Below are positions 1-6,334 of a stretch of DNA of 9,668 nucleotides, one piece after another (positions within the stretch are counted from its first letter, which is position 1; each line of letters starts with the position of its first letter). Source of the DNA: Phycisphaerae bacterium (GTDB lineage: Bacteria > Planctomycetota > Phycisphaerae > JAAYCJ01); NCBI GenBank assembly GCA_012514125.1, contig JAAZAW010000222.1:1-9668 (forward strand). Reading direction: 5' to 3'. The notes under the pieces are model-generated. The model had not been told where the DNA came from. It searched no databases and saw only the letters and a list, made by a program, of their open reading frames with translations. The position numbers and the translations under genes are program-made.

Positions 1-61
1 CGACAATTATGGGAAGTTCATACGTCTTGCCGTCAATCGTGAGCGTAGCGGTTTGTGCCAT
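1..61 (-). CDS. gltA: Citrate synthase, N-terminal fragment (cut by window edge)
   Basis: Only the first 20 codons are present, read leftward from an ATG at 61-59; the rest lies outside the window. The peptide begins MAQTATLTIDGKTYELP, which matches the typical N-terminus of bacterial citrate synthases (a TLTIDGKTYELP-like strand followed by a VGTEG segment). The enzyme condenses oxaloacetate and acetyl-CoA to citrate as the entry step of the TCA cycle in the cytoplasm. An AAGGAAGG ribosome binding site at 77-70 lies 8 bases before the ATG and supports the start. A promoter candidate is upstream at 163-135. The identification rests on the N-terminal signature alone, so the catalytic residues cannot be checked. 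Confidence 0.8.
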   Translation of the reverse strand, partial: MAQTATLTIDGKTYELPIIV

Positions 62-134
62 CAATCCAGCCTTCCTTGTTATTAATTTCGTTACCTGTGG
101 TGGTTCAAAAAGATGCTTATCTGAATGACGCTAT

Positions 135-163
135 AGTATATCCATAAGTCCCAGGCACTGCAA
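135..163 (-). promoter_or_regulatory. Candidate sigma70-type promoter for citrate synthase
   Basis: On the minus strand, TTGCAG (163-158) and TATACT (140-135) are separated by exactly 17 bases. The -10 matches consensus at 5 of 6 positions and the -35 at 3 of 6. Transcription would start near 128, giving a leader of about 67 bases before the ATG at 61. Confidence 0.45.
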
Positions 164-309
164 TATCGTATGCTTTTGGATTTAATATCCTTTTTGATTT
201 AATATTTAATCACCCACGTATCCTGCGCATTTTTACACTCTTCAACACCTGAATATCAGTAAAAGTGATTATAATCGCCCACGCAATAATTCCGGACACC
301 AACAGCACC

Positions 310-477
310 GCCGAGGACGTCCACGGCGGCGCCGTTGGTCTCCCCCGAAGGGCTGTTGATCTCCCCCATGGCGCCGTTGGACTCCCCGGCGGGGTCGTTG
401 ATGTCTCCCGCACTGTCGTTGACCTCCCCCGCGCACTTGCGGACGTCCGCGAGGGGTTCGCAGACGTCGAAAAATTC
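310..477. repeat. Eight degenerate 21-bp tandem units
   Basis: Eight consecutive 21-base units start at 310, 331, 352, 373, 394, 415, 436 and 457. The common core is roughly GCCGTTGATCTCCCCCGC, with GTTG-plus-CTCCCC strongest in units 2 to 6. Units 1, 7 and 8 share a GACGTC core instead. Because 21 is a multiple of three, each frame reads as a heptapeptide repeat: AVDLPRG-like on the plus strand and AGEINDP-like on the minus strand. The block is much more GC-rich than the flanking DNA. No ribosome binding site or start supports translation, so I call it an intergenic repeat array of unknown role. The units are too diverged to be a recent simple expansion. Confidence 0.8.
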
Positions 478-505
478 AGGCCAGCCCCTGGATGTCCTTT
501 TTTCC

Positions 506-526
506 TTCCAACTTCCAACCTCCAAC
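506..526. repeat. Heptamer repeat TTCCAAC, three copies
   Basis: Three contiguous heptamers read TTCCAAC, TTCCAAC and CTCCAAC, followed by a partial fourth (TTC). On the minus strand this is the GTTGGAA type of short tandem heptamer found scattered between genes in many bacteria. It lies 28 bases after the 21-bp repeat array, and 21 is three times 7, but no direct relation is shown. Confidence 0.75.
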
Positions 527-544
527 TTCTTTTAACTTTCTTTC

Positions 545-573
545 TTCACCTCAAGCTTATCGGGGTGTATAAT
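545..573 (+). promoter_or_regulatory. Candidate promoter for the S1-like gene
   Basis: A perfect TATAAT at 568-573 follows TTCACC (545-550, 4 of 6 matches to TTGACA) with a 17-base spacer. The predicted start is near 580, leaving a leader of about 65 bases before the ATG at 646. It is the best promoter-like sequence ahead of this gene. Confidence 0.6.
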
Positions 574-645
574 TTCAGCATTACGACACCTTTTAAACTC
601 AATGTCGGTGTCCGGAAAAATGCAAATGTCTGAGAGGATTCAGGT

Positions 646-2133
646 ATGACGATCAGAAAAGAAAACGCGGATGACAACAAATTTCGCCCCGATAGCGGTC
701 TCGACGAAGCCTTGCAGCGGGAACTTGACGAAGCCCTTGGCGATATGAGTCTCGAAGAACTCATCGACCAGGAACAAGCCCCAGTCAAGCCCAGTGCTCC
801 GGGTCTCAAACGAGGCAAGGTCATCGCGATCCAGGGCGACGATGTGTTTGTCGATATGGGCGGCAAGAGCCAGGGGATTTTGCCCGCGATTCAATTCGAA
901 GATGAGCCTCTTCCCGCCGTTGGTGATTTCATCGAAGTTGTCATCGAAGGCTATCAGCCCGGTGAAGGGTTCCTGATCCTCTCCCGAAAAGGCGCCGTAC
1001 AAGCCGCCGCCTGGAATACTCTCGAAGAAGGTCAGATCGTCGAAGGAAGAGTCACCGGTCACAACAAAGGCGGTCTCGAACTCGAAATCAACGGCTTGCG
1101 CGCCTTCATGCCCATCAGTCAGATCGAAACGTTCCGCGTCGAAGACCTCGGGCCTTACACCAATCAGCGCCTGCGATGCGAAGTCAGCGAAATCAACCGC
1201 GAAGACCGCAACGTGATCGTCTCGCGAAAATCGCTCCTCGAACGTGAAGCCGCCGAAGCCCGAGAAAAAGCCTTCGGCGCCCTGGCCGAGGGGCAAATCC
1301 TTAAAGGAACCGTCCGAACGGTCATGCCCTATGGCGCCTTCGTCGATATCGGCGGCGTCGATGGTTTGCTCCATGTCAGCGATATGAGTTACAGCCGGGT
1401 CAACGATCCTTCCACCGTGGTTCAACCGGGACAACCCATCGAGGTCAAAGTCCTCAAAATCGATCCCGCCACGCGAAAGATTTCCCTGGGCCTCAAGCAG
1501 GTCCTTCCCGACCCCTGGGTCGGTGCCGAAGAACACTGGCCCGTCCAGAGCCTCGTCAACGGGACCGTTACCAAATTGATGGATTTCGGCGCCTTCGTCG
1601 AAATTGCTCCAGGCGTCGAGGGGCTGATTCCCATCAGCGAATTTACCTATCTCAAACGCATCAAACACCCCAGCGAGGTTCTCTCCGTCGGCGATAAGGT
1701 CAATGTCCGCGTCATGAGCGTCGATGTGCCGCGTAAACGCATCAGTCTCTCGCTTAAGCAGGTGGGCGACGATCCGTGGATGGGCGCTTCGGCACGCTGG
1801 CCCGTTCAAACCATCGTTCAGGGAACCGTCAAACGCATCACCGACTTCGGGGCTTTTGTCGAACTCACTCCCGGCGTCGAAGGGCTTGTCCACATCAGTG
1901 AAGTCAGCGACGCCCGCGTCCGCTCGGTTCGCGATGCCCTGCAGGAAGGCCAGAGCGTCCAGGCGAAGGTGCTGGAAGTGGATGAAGAAAATCATCGCAT
2001 CAGCCTTTCGATCAAACAGGTTCGCTCCATGCCCGAATATACCGGCGAGATCGCTGAAGAAACCGCTCAGACTTCCGAACCTGCCGCTGCTCAGCAGCCG
2101 AAACGGAAAAAACCACTCAAAGGCGGGTTTTAA
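646..2133 (+). CDS. rpsA: Ribosomal protein S1-like RNA-binding protein, five S1 domains
   Basis: This 495-residue protein has five S1 (OB-fold) RNA-binding domains at about residues 56-115, 130-195, 217-284, 303-372 and 391-458. Domain 2 carries KGGLELEINGLRAFMP, the typical second S1 domain of ribosomal S1. Domains 3 to 5 carry the GAFV(D/E)-GLxxxSE signature and are joined by DPW linkers. S1 helps mRNA bind to the 30S subunit. An acidic N-terminal tail (residues 1-50) and a basic C-terminal tail ending PKRKKPLKGGF flank the domains. E. coli S1 has six domains and 557 residues; shorter forms are common elsewhere. The start is set by GAGAGG at 632-637, 8 bases before the ATG. The gene stands alone and converges with the operon that ends at 2224. 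No clear terminator is visible in the 90 bases between. It could instead be a general S1-domain regulator, but the domain order favours RpsA. Confidence 0.88.
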   Translation: MTIRKENADDNKFRPDSGLDEALQRELDEALGDMSLEELIDQEQAPVKPSAPGLKRGKVIAIQGDDVFVDMGGKSQGILPAIQFEDEPLPAVGDFIEVVIEGYQPGEGFLILSRKGAVQAAAWNTLEEGQIVEGRVTGHNKGGLELEINGLRAFMPISQIETFRVEDLGPYTNQRLRCEVSEINREDRNVIVSRKSLLEREAAEAREKAFGALAEGQILKGTVRTVMPYGAFVDIGGVDGLLHVSDMSYSRVNDPSTVVQPGQPIEVKVLKIDPATRKISLGLKQVLPDPWVGAEEHWPVQSLVNGTVTKLMDFGAFVEIAPGVEGLIPISEFTYLKRIKHPSEVLSVGDKVNVRVMSVDVPRKRISLSLKQVGDDPWMGASARWPVQTIVQGTVKRITDFGAFVELTPGVEGLVHISEVSDARVRSVRDALQEGQSVQAKVLEVDEENHRISLSIKQVRSMPEYTGEIAEETAQTSEPAAAQQPKRKKPLKGGF

Positions 2134-2223
2134 CCCCCGGGTGTTGGTGAGAACAACTTGAAAATCGCCCCCAAGCGGTCCCTGCGCCTGGTGAAATCCA
2201 AAAGGGGCGCCGGAGCAAGGGGC

Positions 2224-2463
2224 TTACTGGAAAAGGGCGATCAGTATATACAAACCAATCGCGACGGCGATCATTCCGCCCACAATCGTCAGCCATAGCA
2301 GAAGCGCCGCCACCGGCAGCGCTCGAAGGTCTTCGAGTTTGGTGGCCTTGTAAACAATCGAAATTCCCAGCGTCAACGGCAAGAGCATCCATAACCGGGA
2401 ACCGTCAAATAACATGGGCGTCAGCAACGGCATGGCCATAATCAATCCAAAAATCGTCATCAT
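2224..2463 (-). CDS. Small hydrophobic membrane protein (79 residues)
   Basis: I do not recognise this protein. It is very hydrophobic, with likely membrane segments at about residues 4-19, 24-38 and 49-77, and a short charged loop (KATKLEDLRA) between the second and third. It ends the leftward operon. Its ATG overlaps the stop of the preceding gene as ATGA (2463-2460), and AAGGGGG (2477-2471) sits 7 bases upstream, so translation is probably coupled. A second in-frame ATG follows at once (2460-2458), so the true start could be one codon later. The arrangement suggests it works with the membrane protein encoded just upstream, perhaps as a partner subunit, but no function can be assigned. Confidence 0.65.
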   Translation of the reverse strand: MMTIFGLIMAMPLLTPMLFDGSRLWMLLPLTLGISIVYKATKLEDLRALPVAALLLWLTIVGGMIAVAIGLYILIALFQ

Positions 2464-2885
2464 GATCGTGCCCCCTTGCTGTTGGAAATGGGTGACATGG
2501 GTTTTACCATGCTATGGCAACGATCGATCGCATCGAGCACGACCAGAAGGTTGAGCAATCCGGCCACCCCGGCATAGATCGTTGCCAGGTCCAGTGTCTT
2601 GCCATACGAAGCGACGGCTCCGGGCAACTGTCCGATCAGCAACGCCAGCAGGGTATAACTCCCGGCGAAAATTTCCGCAAAAAACCAGGCGGTGTTGGTT
2701 TGAAGGTTCACCGTGCTAAGCGCCCCCCCGACCCAGATTCCCGTTCCGAAAAGCAGGGTAATGACGATGAAATAAATCCACGCCCGCTTGCGCTCGCCGA
2801 TATACCAATGACCGGCGCCCGGAATCAGCCACGCCAGGAGCACCGTCAATCCGATATTTTTTTCATTTTCTTCAGACAACGCCAT
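2460..2885 (-). CDS. Four-helix membrane protein, PGAGHWY family (DUF6677-like)
   Basis: The protein has 141 residues. After a short charged N-terminus (MALSEENEKN) come four likely transmembrane segments at about 11-30, 36-56, 66-88 and 100-119. The first contains WLIPGAGHWYIG followed by the basic ERKRAW, a motif of small inner-membrane proteins of unknown function that I associate with a planctomycete family (probably DUF6677; not searched). The frame is open further upstream, to 3059, but the start at 2885 is clear: AAAAGGAG at 2900-2893 is 7 bases away, and any longer form would overlap the zinc ribbon gene in another frame. The upstream stop codon (2902-2900) touches this ribosome binding site, and its own stop overlaps the next gene, so all three genes form one operon. 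Confidence 0.72.
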   Translation of the reverse strand: MALSEENEKNIGLTVLLAWLIPGAGHWYIGERKRAWIYFIVITLLFGTGIWVGGALSTVNLQTNTAWFFAEIFAGSYTLLALLIGQLPGAVASYGKTLDLATIYAGVAGLLNLLVVLDAIDRCHSMVKPMSPISNSKGARS

Positions 2886-2899
2886 GTCCGATCTCCTTT

Positions 2900-3145
2900 T
2901 TACATTCCTGAAAACGGGCAACCGCCGCCGTCGCCGCATGAACCGCCCATCTGGCAGGGCGAAGCACCGTGCCGGCAACCGGCATCGCACGTATGGCCCG
3001 AACTGCCCACGCCAAACGCGCTTAATTGCTGTCGGGCAGTTGCGCCGCAGGCAGGACACTTCTCTTTCGAGTCGGTCATCATTTTGGATTTGAGCAATTC
3101 AAACCGATGATGACATTTTTCGCATTCATATTCGTATATAGGCAT
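2900..3145 (-). CDS. FmdB-family zinc ribbon protein with Cys/Gly-rich tail
   Basis: This 81-residue protein begins MPIYEYECEKCHHRFEL, the hallmark of the FmdB/regulatory zinc ribbon family. CxxC pairs at C8-C11 and C30-C33 should bind one zinc ion. The family is named after a protein near formylmethanofuran dehydrogenase genes, but its role is generally unknown. The last 30 residues are unusual, with five further cysteines (C53, C57, C64, C70, C76), two histidines (H51, H59) and many glycines. Similar Cys/Gly-rich tails occur in other FmdB-like proteins. The start is set by AGGGAG at 3157-3152, 6 bases before the ATG. It is the first gene of the operon behind a strong candidate promoter (3208-3180). 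Its TAA runs directly into the next gene's ribosome binding site. Confidence 0.85.
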   Translation of the reverse strand: MPIYEYECEKCHHRFELLKSKMMTDSKEKCPACGATARQQLSAFGVGSSGHTCDAGCRHGASPCQMGGSCGDGGGCPFSGM

Positions 3146-3179
3146 ATTCCGCTCCCTAAATGTTCAACATATCCTCTTT

Positions 3180-3208
3180 ATTATTACGAAGAAACGCCGC
3201 CGTTTCAA
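3180..3208 (-). promoter_or_regulatory. Strong candidate promoter for the zinc ribbon operon
   Basis: On the minus strand, TTGAAA (3208-3203, 5 of 6) and AATAAT (3185-3180, 5 of 6) are spaced by exactly 17 bases. Transcription would start near 3173, about 28 bases before the ATG at 3145. The spacer contains most of the hairpin at 3191-3206. Confidence 0.6.
3191..3206 (-). terminator. Hairpin after the glycosyltransferase gene, possible terminator
   Basis: GAAACG and CGTTTC form a perfect 6-bp stem around a 4-base loop (GCGG on the minus strand). It lies 44 bases past the stop of the leftward glycosyltransferase gene. The bases that follow on the minus strand are TTCGTAATAA rather than a clean T-run, so any intrinsic terminator is weak. 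It also sits inside the spacer of the next operon's promoter. Confidence 0.35.
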
Positions 3209-3249
3209 CCATTGCGGAAATATCTTTTATCGCCGCCGACTGCAAGACT

Positions 3250-4338
3250 TTATTGTGCCAACTGCTGATAAAGGCGAATCACCTGCGCCCGATAGATACT
3301 CTGGGAGCAATTCTGGGCGATCGATCGACTGGTGTTTTCGATGAGGGCCGTTCGCAGCGGCGCATCGTTCATCAGCTTGTAAAGTCCGCAGGCAAATCGC
3401 CGCGACATCGGCTTGCCGGCATCGCGATAAGTCTGGTCCGCTACGAGCAATTCCGCCGGTTCGGCGAACGTATTGCCCACCACGGGAACCGATCGCCCCC
3501 ACGCTTCGATCACATGCAGCGATTCGGCAAAATCGCCGCGGACCTGGACCATATAATCGCATGCCCCGATGGCAGAACGAATATCCCAGTCTTCCACGAT
3601 CCGAAGAATGGGTTTGGCAATGGTTTTCTGGGCAAGATGGTAACACCGGTCCAGCCGGTCCCGATTAAACCCGCTGATGACGATGCGAAGTCTCGGCTCG
3701 ATACGCTCGACTATTCCGCAGGCCACCAGACCCTGAAAAACATCTTCAAGCTTGCCTTCAATCGGCACAAACACACAAATGCTCTGCGGGTCCAGGTCCA
3801 TTCCCTGCCGAAACGCCAATCGATCCGAGACCTGTCGTGATTTTTCAAAAAGCGGATAAATCCGATGAACGCCTTTGCACCTGGGAACCTTCGCCCCAGC
3901 CCAGCGAGCCAATCGGTCCGATCCGCATACCAATGTCAAATCCATGAATTCCGACGCCACCTGAAGACTCGCCAGATGTCGATCGTTCTGGAAAAAAATC
4001 ATCGCCGCCACCGGCAGATGTTTCCTGCTGCCCAGCAGAGCCGCTCGAACTTGTTCAATGGCTTCGAGGTCCCAGCAAACCACCAGATCGGGCGACCAAT
4101 GCTTCATCAATTTGCGAAGCGTCCGCGCGGCGGTCAGATTCAACTCAAATTCGCGTCCCAGACGAACCACCGGACGAAGAATCTCCCGCTCAAGGAGCTT
4201 GGCGGTTCGAGATTCGCCCGCCGCGATTTCCTGCTCGATCAATTCCTCGGGCAAAACGCGATATTGTCCGCCAAGCTGACCCAAAAGTCCGGGCGACCCG
4301 TTTCCGCCGATTACATGTAATAATTTCCACTTTGTCAT
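3250..4338 (-). CDS. GT-B-like glycosyltransferase (group 1/GT4-like)
   Basis: This 362-residue protein has the layout of a two-domain GT-B glycosyltransferase. The N-terminal half starts with KLLHVIGGNGSPG, a beta strand plus a glycine-rich loop, and has DLVVCWDLEA near 84-93. The C-terminal half has VFVPIEGKLEDVFQGL (189-204) and RIVISGF (218-224). ESLHVIEAWGRSVPVV (272-287) corresponds to the E-x7-E segment that binds the nucleotide-sugar donor in GT4-type enzymes. Sequence match is only moderate, and donor and acceptor are unknown. No signal peptide or membrane anchor is evident, so it is probably cytoplasmic. It starts 1 base after the stop of the ThiF-like gene and has no good ribosome binding site of its own, so it is probably translationally coupled and may share its pathway. 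A GT-B-fold protein that is not a glycosyltransferase remains possible. Confidence 0.65.
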   Translation of the reverse strand: MTKWKLLHVIGGNGSPGLLGQLGGQYRVLPEELIEQEIAAGESRTAKLLEREILRPVVRLGREFELNLTAARTLRKLMKHWSPDLVVCWDLEAIEQVRAALLGSRKHLPVAAMIFFQNDRHLASLQVASEFMDLTLVCGSDRLARWAGAKVPRCKGVHRIYPLFEKSRQVSDRLAFRQGMDLDPQSICVFVPIEGKLEDVFQGLVACGIVERIEPRLRIVISGFNRDRLDRCYHLAQKTIAKPILRIVEDWDIRSAIGACDYMVQVRGDFAESLHVIEAWGRSVPVVGNTFAEPAELLVADQTYRDAGKPMSRRFACGLYKLMNDAPLRTALIENTSRSIAQNCSQSIYRAQVIRLYQQLAQ

Positions 4339-4339
4339 C

Positions 4340-5119
4340 TTAATCCGAGTTATTTCCGCGATGGCACAACCTGCAATGGGCGTTTCGATTGACGATCGTG
4401 TTGCGCCGCACTCGCAGTTGCCATAAATCTATGCTAATGTATTCGCTCGGGCAAGAATTATCCAGCCCGGCGGACTGCTTTTTCAAAAGATATTTGACGG
4501 CCTCGTTCGCCTGAATCCCTCCGACAATCATCGGCGTGGCAGGTCCGACCGGAAAAGGCCTCACGGGCGTACAATCACTCGGCTGCATCGGCCCAAACAC
4601 GCATTCGAGACACGCACCGCCTCGACGAACCAGCATCACCGTCCCCATCATCCCTGCGCATCCCCCATACATCCAATCCTTCCCCGCCGCAACCGCTGCT
4701 TCGTTAAGAAAATATCGGCTGGGAATGTTGTCCGTCGCGTCGATCACCAGATCAGTCCCTTGAAACAACGCCCCGATATTTTCTTTCCCCACTCGCAAGA
4801 CTTTCGACTCTACACGCACCGAAGAATTGATGACCGAAAGTTTTCGTGCCGCCGTTGTCGATTTAAACTCGCCAAGATCACTTTCGTCGAACAAAATCTG
4901 CCGATGCAAATTACTGAGTTCTATTTTTTCATCGTCGTAAAGGGTCACTTCGCCCACACCGCCGCGAACCAGCACCTGCCCGATCGCGCAGCCCAGTCCG
5001 CCACTGCCCACAATGACCACTTTCGACGCCGCAAGCTTCTCCTGCCCCGTTCGCCCGATTTGCTCCAGCATCATCTGCCGCGAATATCGCATCAACTTGT
5101 CGTGAGAAAAATCTTCCAC
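4340..5119 (-). CDS. ThiF/MoeB/HesA-family adenylyltransferase (E1-like)
   Basis: The protein has 259 residues and reads as a complete E1-like enzyme that adenylates the C-terminus of a ubiquitin-like sulfur carrier or of a small peptide. Visible features are RYSRQ (11-15), the nucleotide loop GSGGLG (38-43), D62/D63, N70, R73 and Q74 (SNLHRQILF), K86, and DATDN (127-131). CLEC (C170, C173) and CRLC (C249, C252) would bind structural zinc, and C183 in DCTPVRPFP is at the usual place of the catalytic cysteine. There is no rhodanese domain. It starts with GTG at 5119-5117, with AAGGG at 5131-5127 seven bases upstream; the conserved RYSRQ near residue 11 fits this start. It is followed 1 base later by the glycosyltransferase gene and is divergent from the radical SAM gene. 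No ThiS or MoaD homologue is in the window, so the partner is unknown. Confidence 0.85.
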   Translation of the reverse strand: MEDFSHDKLMRYSRQMMLEQIGRTGQEKLAASKVVIVGSGGLGCAIGQVLVRGGVGEVTLYDDEKIELSNLHRQILFDESDLGEFKSTTAARKLSVINSSVRVESKVLRVGKENIGALFQGTDLVIDATDNIPSRYFLNEAAVAAGKDWMYGGCAGMMGTVMLVRRGGACLECVFGPMQPSDCTPVRPFPVGPATPMIVGGIQANEAVKYLLKKQSAGLDNSCPSEYISIDLWQLRVRRNTIVNRNAHCRLCHRGNNSD

Positions 5120-5168
5120 AAATTAGCCCTTGATTATCCTCTCTAACGGAAATACTGTATTGTATCAA

Positions 5169-6209
5169 ATGGCAAAATCAAAACAAACAATTGATTTAAA
5201 TCATAAAATGCAGCCCTGGCTTCAGGCAGGACTCATGCTTAGTTATTGGTGTTCCGCAAGCTGTGAATTCTGCTACGTCAGTTCCTGCCCGGCGCACAAC
5301 TTCTGGACCTCGCCCGATCAAATCGTCGACCGATGGAAACAACTCGACGACCTGGCCGCTCGATACAACGCGCGTGTCAAAATTCACCTCACAGGCGGCG
5401 AAGTGTTCGGAAACTGGGACCTGCTCGTCGATGTCCTCGAACGCGCCCGCCGGGCCGAGTTGCCCCCCGTAGACAAAATCGAAACCAATGCCTTCTGGGC
5501 CGACACCGACGCCGTTGTTCGCCGGCGCCTGACCGTCTTAAAAAATCTCGGTGTAAAACTACTGACCACCGACGCCGATATTTTTCATCAGCAATTCGTC
5601 CCCATCGATTATGTCCGCAGGCTTGTCGAAATTACCCGCGAAATTCTTGGCCCGGACGCCGTCCGCGTACGCTGGCGAGATTTTTACAACGCCGCGCTGG
5701 AAAATAACCTCGATGTGAACAATTTGTCCCCGCAGCAATTGCGCGAACTTCAGATCGATGCCCTGACTCACGGCAGAGAACGCTTCAACGGTCGAGCCGC
5801 CGTTCTGGCGTCAAAACTGCTCCAGGGTAAATCGCCCGAAACCTTCATCGGCGACTGCTGCGACAAGGGAATCCTCCGGAGCAAACACGTTCACATCGAT
5901 CCTTACGGAAATATCTTCCCCGGCACCTGCTGTGGCCTGATTCTCGGCAGCACGCTTTGTGAAAATATTGCCGACGTCTACGATTGGCTCGACACCAACG
6001 GTCCCACGGGACCCATCCTCGAAACTCTCACCACCCAAGGCCCCGCGGCACTGGTCGATTTCGCCCGGCGATATGGCTTTACGCCGTTACCCAATGGATA
6101 TGTCTCCAAGTGTCAGCTTTGCTATCACATCCGATCCACACTTTATGGAGCAGGTCAATTCAAAAAATGGCTCGGCCCCGAGCAAACCTATCCACCAATC
6201 GAATGGTGA
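5169..6209 (+). CDS. Radical SAM protein with SPASM/Twitch-like C-terminal cysteines
   Basis: Read from the ATG at 5169 this is 346 residues. CSASCEFC (C28, C32, C35) is the CxxxCxxC motif that binds the 4Fe-4S cluster for reductive SAM cleavage, and LTGGEVF (74-80) is the GGE motif that contacts SAM. The C-terminal third has C230, C231, C254, C255, C264, C315 and C318. The stretch HIDPYGNIFPGTCCG (242-256) resembles the DPxGNxxPC segment of SPASM or Twitch domains that hold auxiliary clusters. Many such enzymes modify peptides or proteins, but the substrate here is unknown. The frame is open upstream to 5130, with TTG at 5130 and 5160, but without a strong ribosome binding site for any start; ATG 5169 is the best guess. 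It is divergent from the ThiF-like gene and is followed by the 90-base tandem units. Confidence 0.82.
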   Translation: MAKSKQTIDLNHKMQPWLQAGLMLSYWCSASCEFCYVSSCPAHNFWTSPDQIVDRWKQLDDLAARYNARVKIHLTGGEVFGNWDLLVDVLERARRAELPPVDKIETNAFWADTDAVVRRRLTVLKNLGVKLLTTDADIFHQQFVPIDYVRRLVEITREILGPDAVRVRWRDFYNAALENNLDVNNLSPQQLRELQIDALTHGRERFNGRAAVLASKLLQGKSPETFIGDCCDKGILRSKHVHIDPYGNIFPGTCCGLILGSTLCENIADVYDWLDTNGPTGPILETLTTQGPAALVDFARRYGFTPLPNGYVSKCQLCYHIRSTLYGAGQFKKWLGPEQTYPPIEW

Positions 6210-6287
6210 TCTTATACGCTTTTGATTCGGTCGTGTCGTAACATCACAAATATCAAAACTTTGGTCGCCGACCCTGCCGAACCAACA

Positions 6288-6307
6288 ACGCTCCTAAATT
6301 AGAGCGT
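6288..6307. terminator. Short hairpin after the radical SAM gene
   Basis: ACGCTC (6288-6293) and GAGCGT (6302-6307) are perfect 6-base complements around an 8-base AT-rich loop. It lies 79 bases after the radical SAM stop, inside the first tandem unit, and has no T-run after it. The other units do not keep it. It could be a weak rho-independent or processing hairpin. Confidence 0.25.
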
Positions 6308-6334
6308 ACCAGAACCGTCTAAGGAGAGAAAAAT

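Larger units (their letters stand above)
62..645. other. Long gap between citrate synthase and the S1-like gene
   Basis: No convincing gene is present in these 584 bases. The gap holds the citrate synthase promoter (135-163), an AT-rich stretch with GATTTAATAT repeated directly at 179 and 196, a 10-bp palindrome GATTATAATC at 267-276, the 21-bp tandem repeats (310-477), heptamer repeats (506-526) and the S1 gene promoter (545-573). Open frames of up to 122 codons across the repeats exist on both strands. They are side effects of a 21-bp period that contains no stop codons, and they lack a ribosome binding site and any recognised domain. Confidence 0.7.

Noticed and set aside
310..526. CRISPR-like array
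   Set aside because: Units are contiguous and degenerate with no unique spacers, and no cas gene is present.
265..633. 122-codon plus frame, with overlapping minus frames, across the 21-bp array
   Set aside because: The open frames follow from a stop-free period divisible by three. There is no ribosome binding site, and the sequence outside the repeats does not look like protein.
640..1995. 451-codon open frame antisense to the S1-like gene
   Set aside because: It mirrors the S1 gene and is open because of codon bias on the coding strand. The S1 domains are unmistakable on the plus strand, and the antisense product has no recognisable fold.
2134..2223. Shared terminator between the convergent S1 gene and the membrane-protein operon
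   Set aside because: Only a 4-5 base complement such as GTTG/CAAC or GCGCC/GGCGC is present, with no T-run; not enough to call.
2460..3059. 199-codon version of the PGAGHWY membrane protein
   Set aside because: The extra 58 residues would overlap the FmdB-type gene and are Arg/Pro-rich shadow sequence. The start at 2885 has an excellent ribosome binding site.
5130..5168. Upstream TTG starts for the radical SAM protein
   Set aside because: They have no better ribosome binding site and add residues unlike a radical SAM N-terminus. ATG 5169 is preferred, though not proven.
5120..5168. Divergent promoters between the ThiF-like and radical SAM genes
   Set aside because: TACAAT on the minus strand and TTGATT-17-TACTGT on the plus strand are only weak matches, and some predicted start sites would lie at or inside the start codons.
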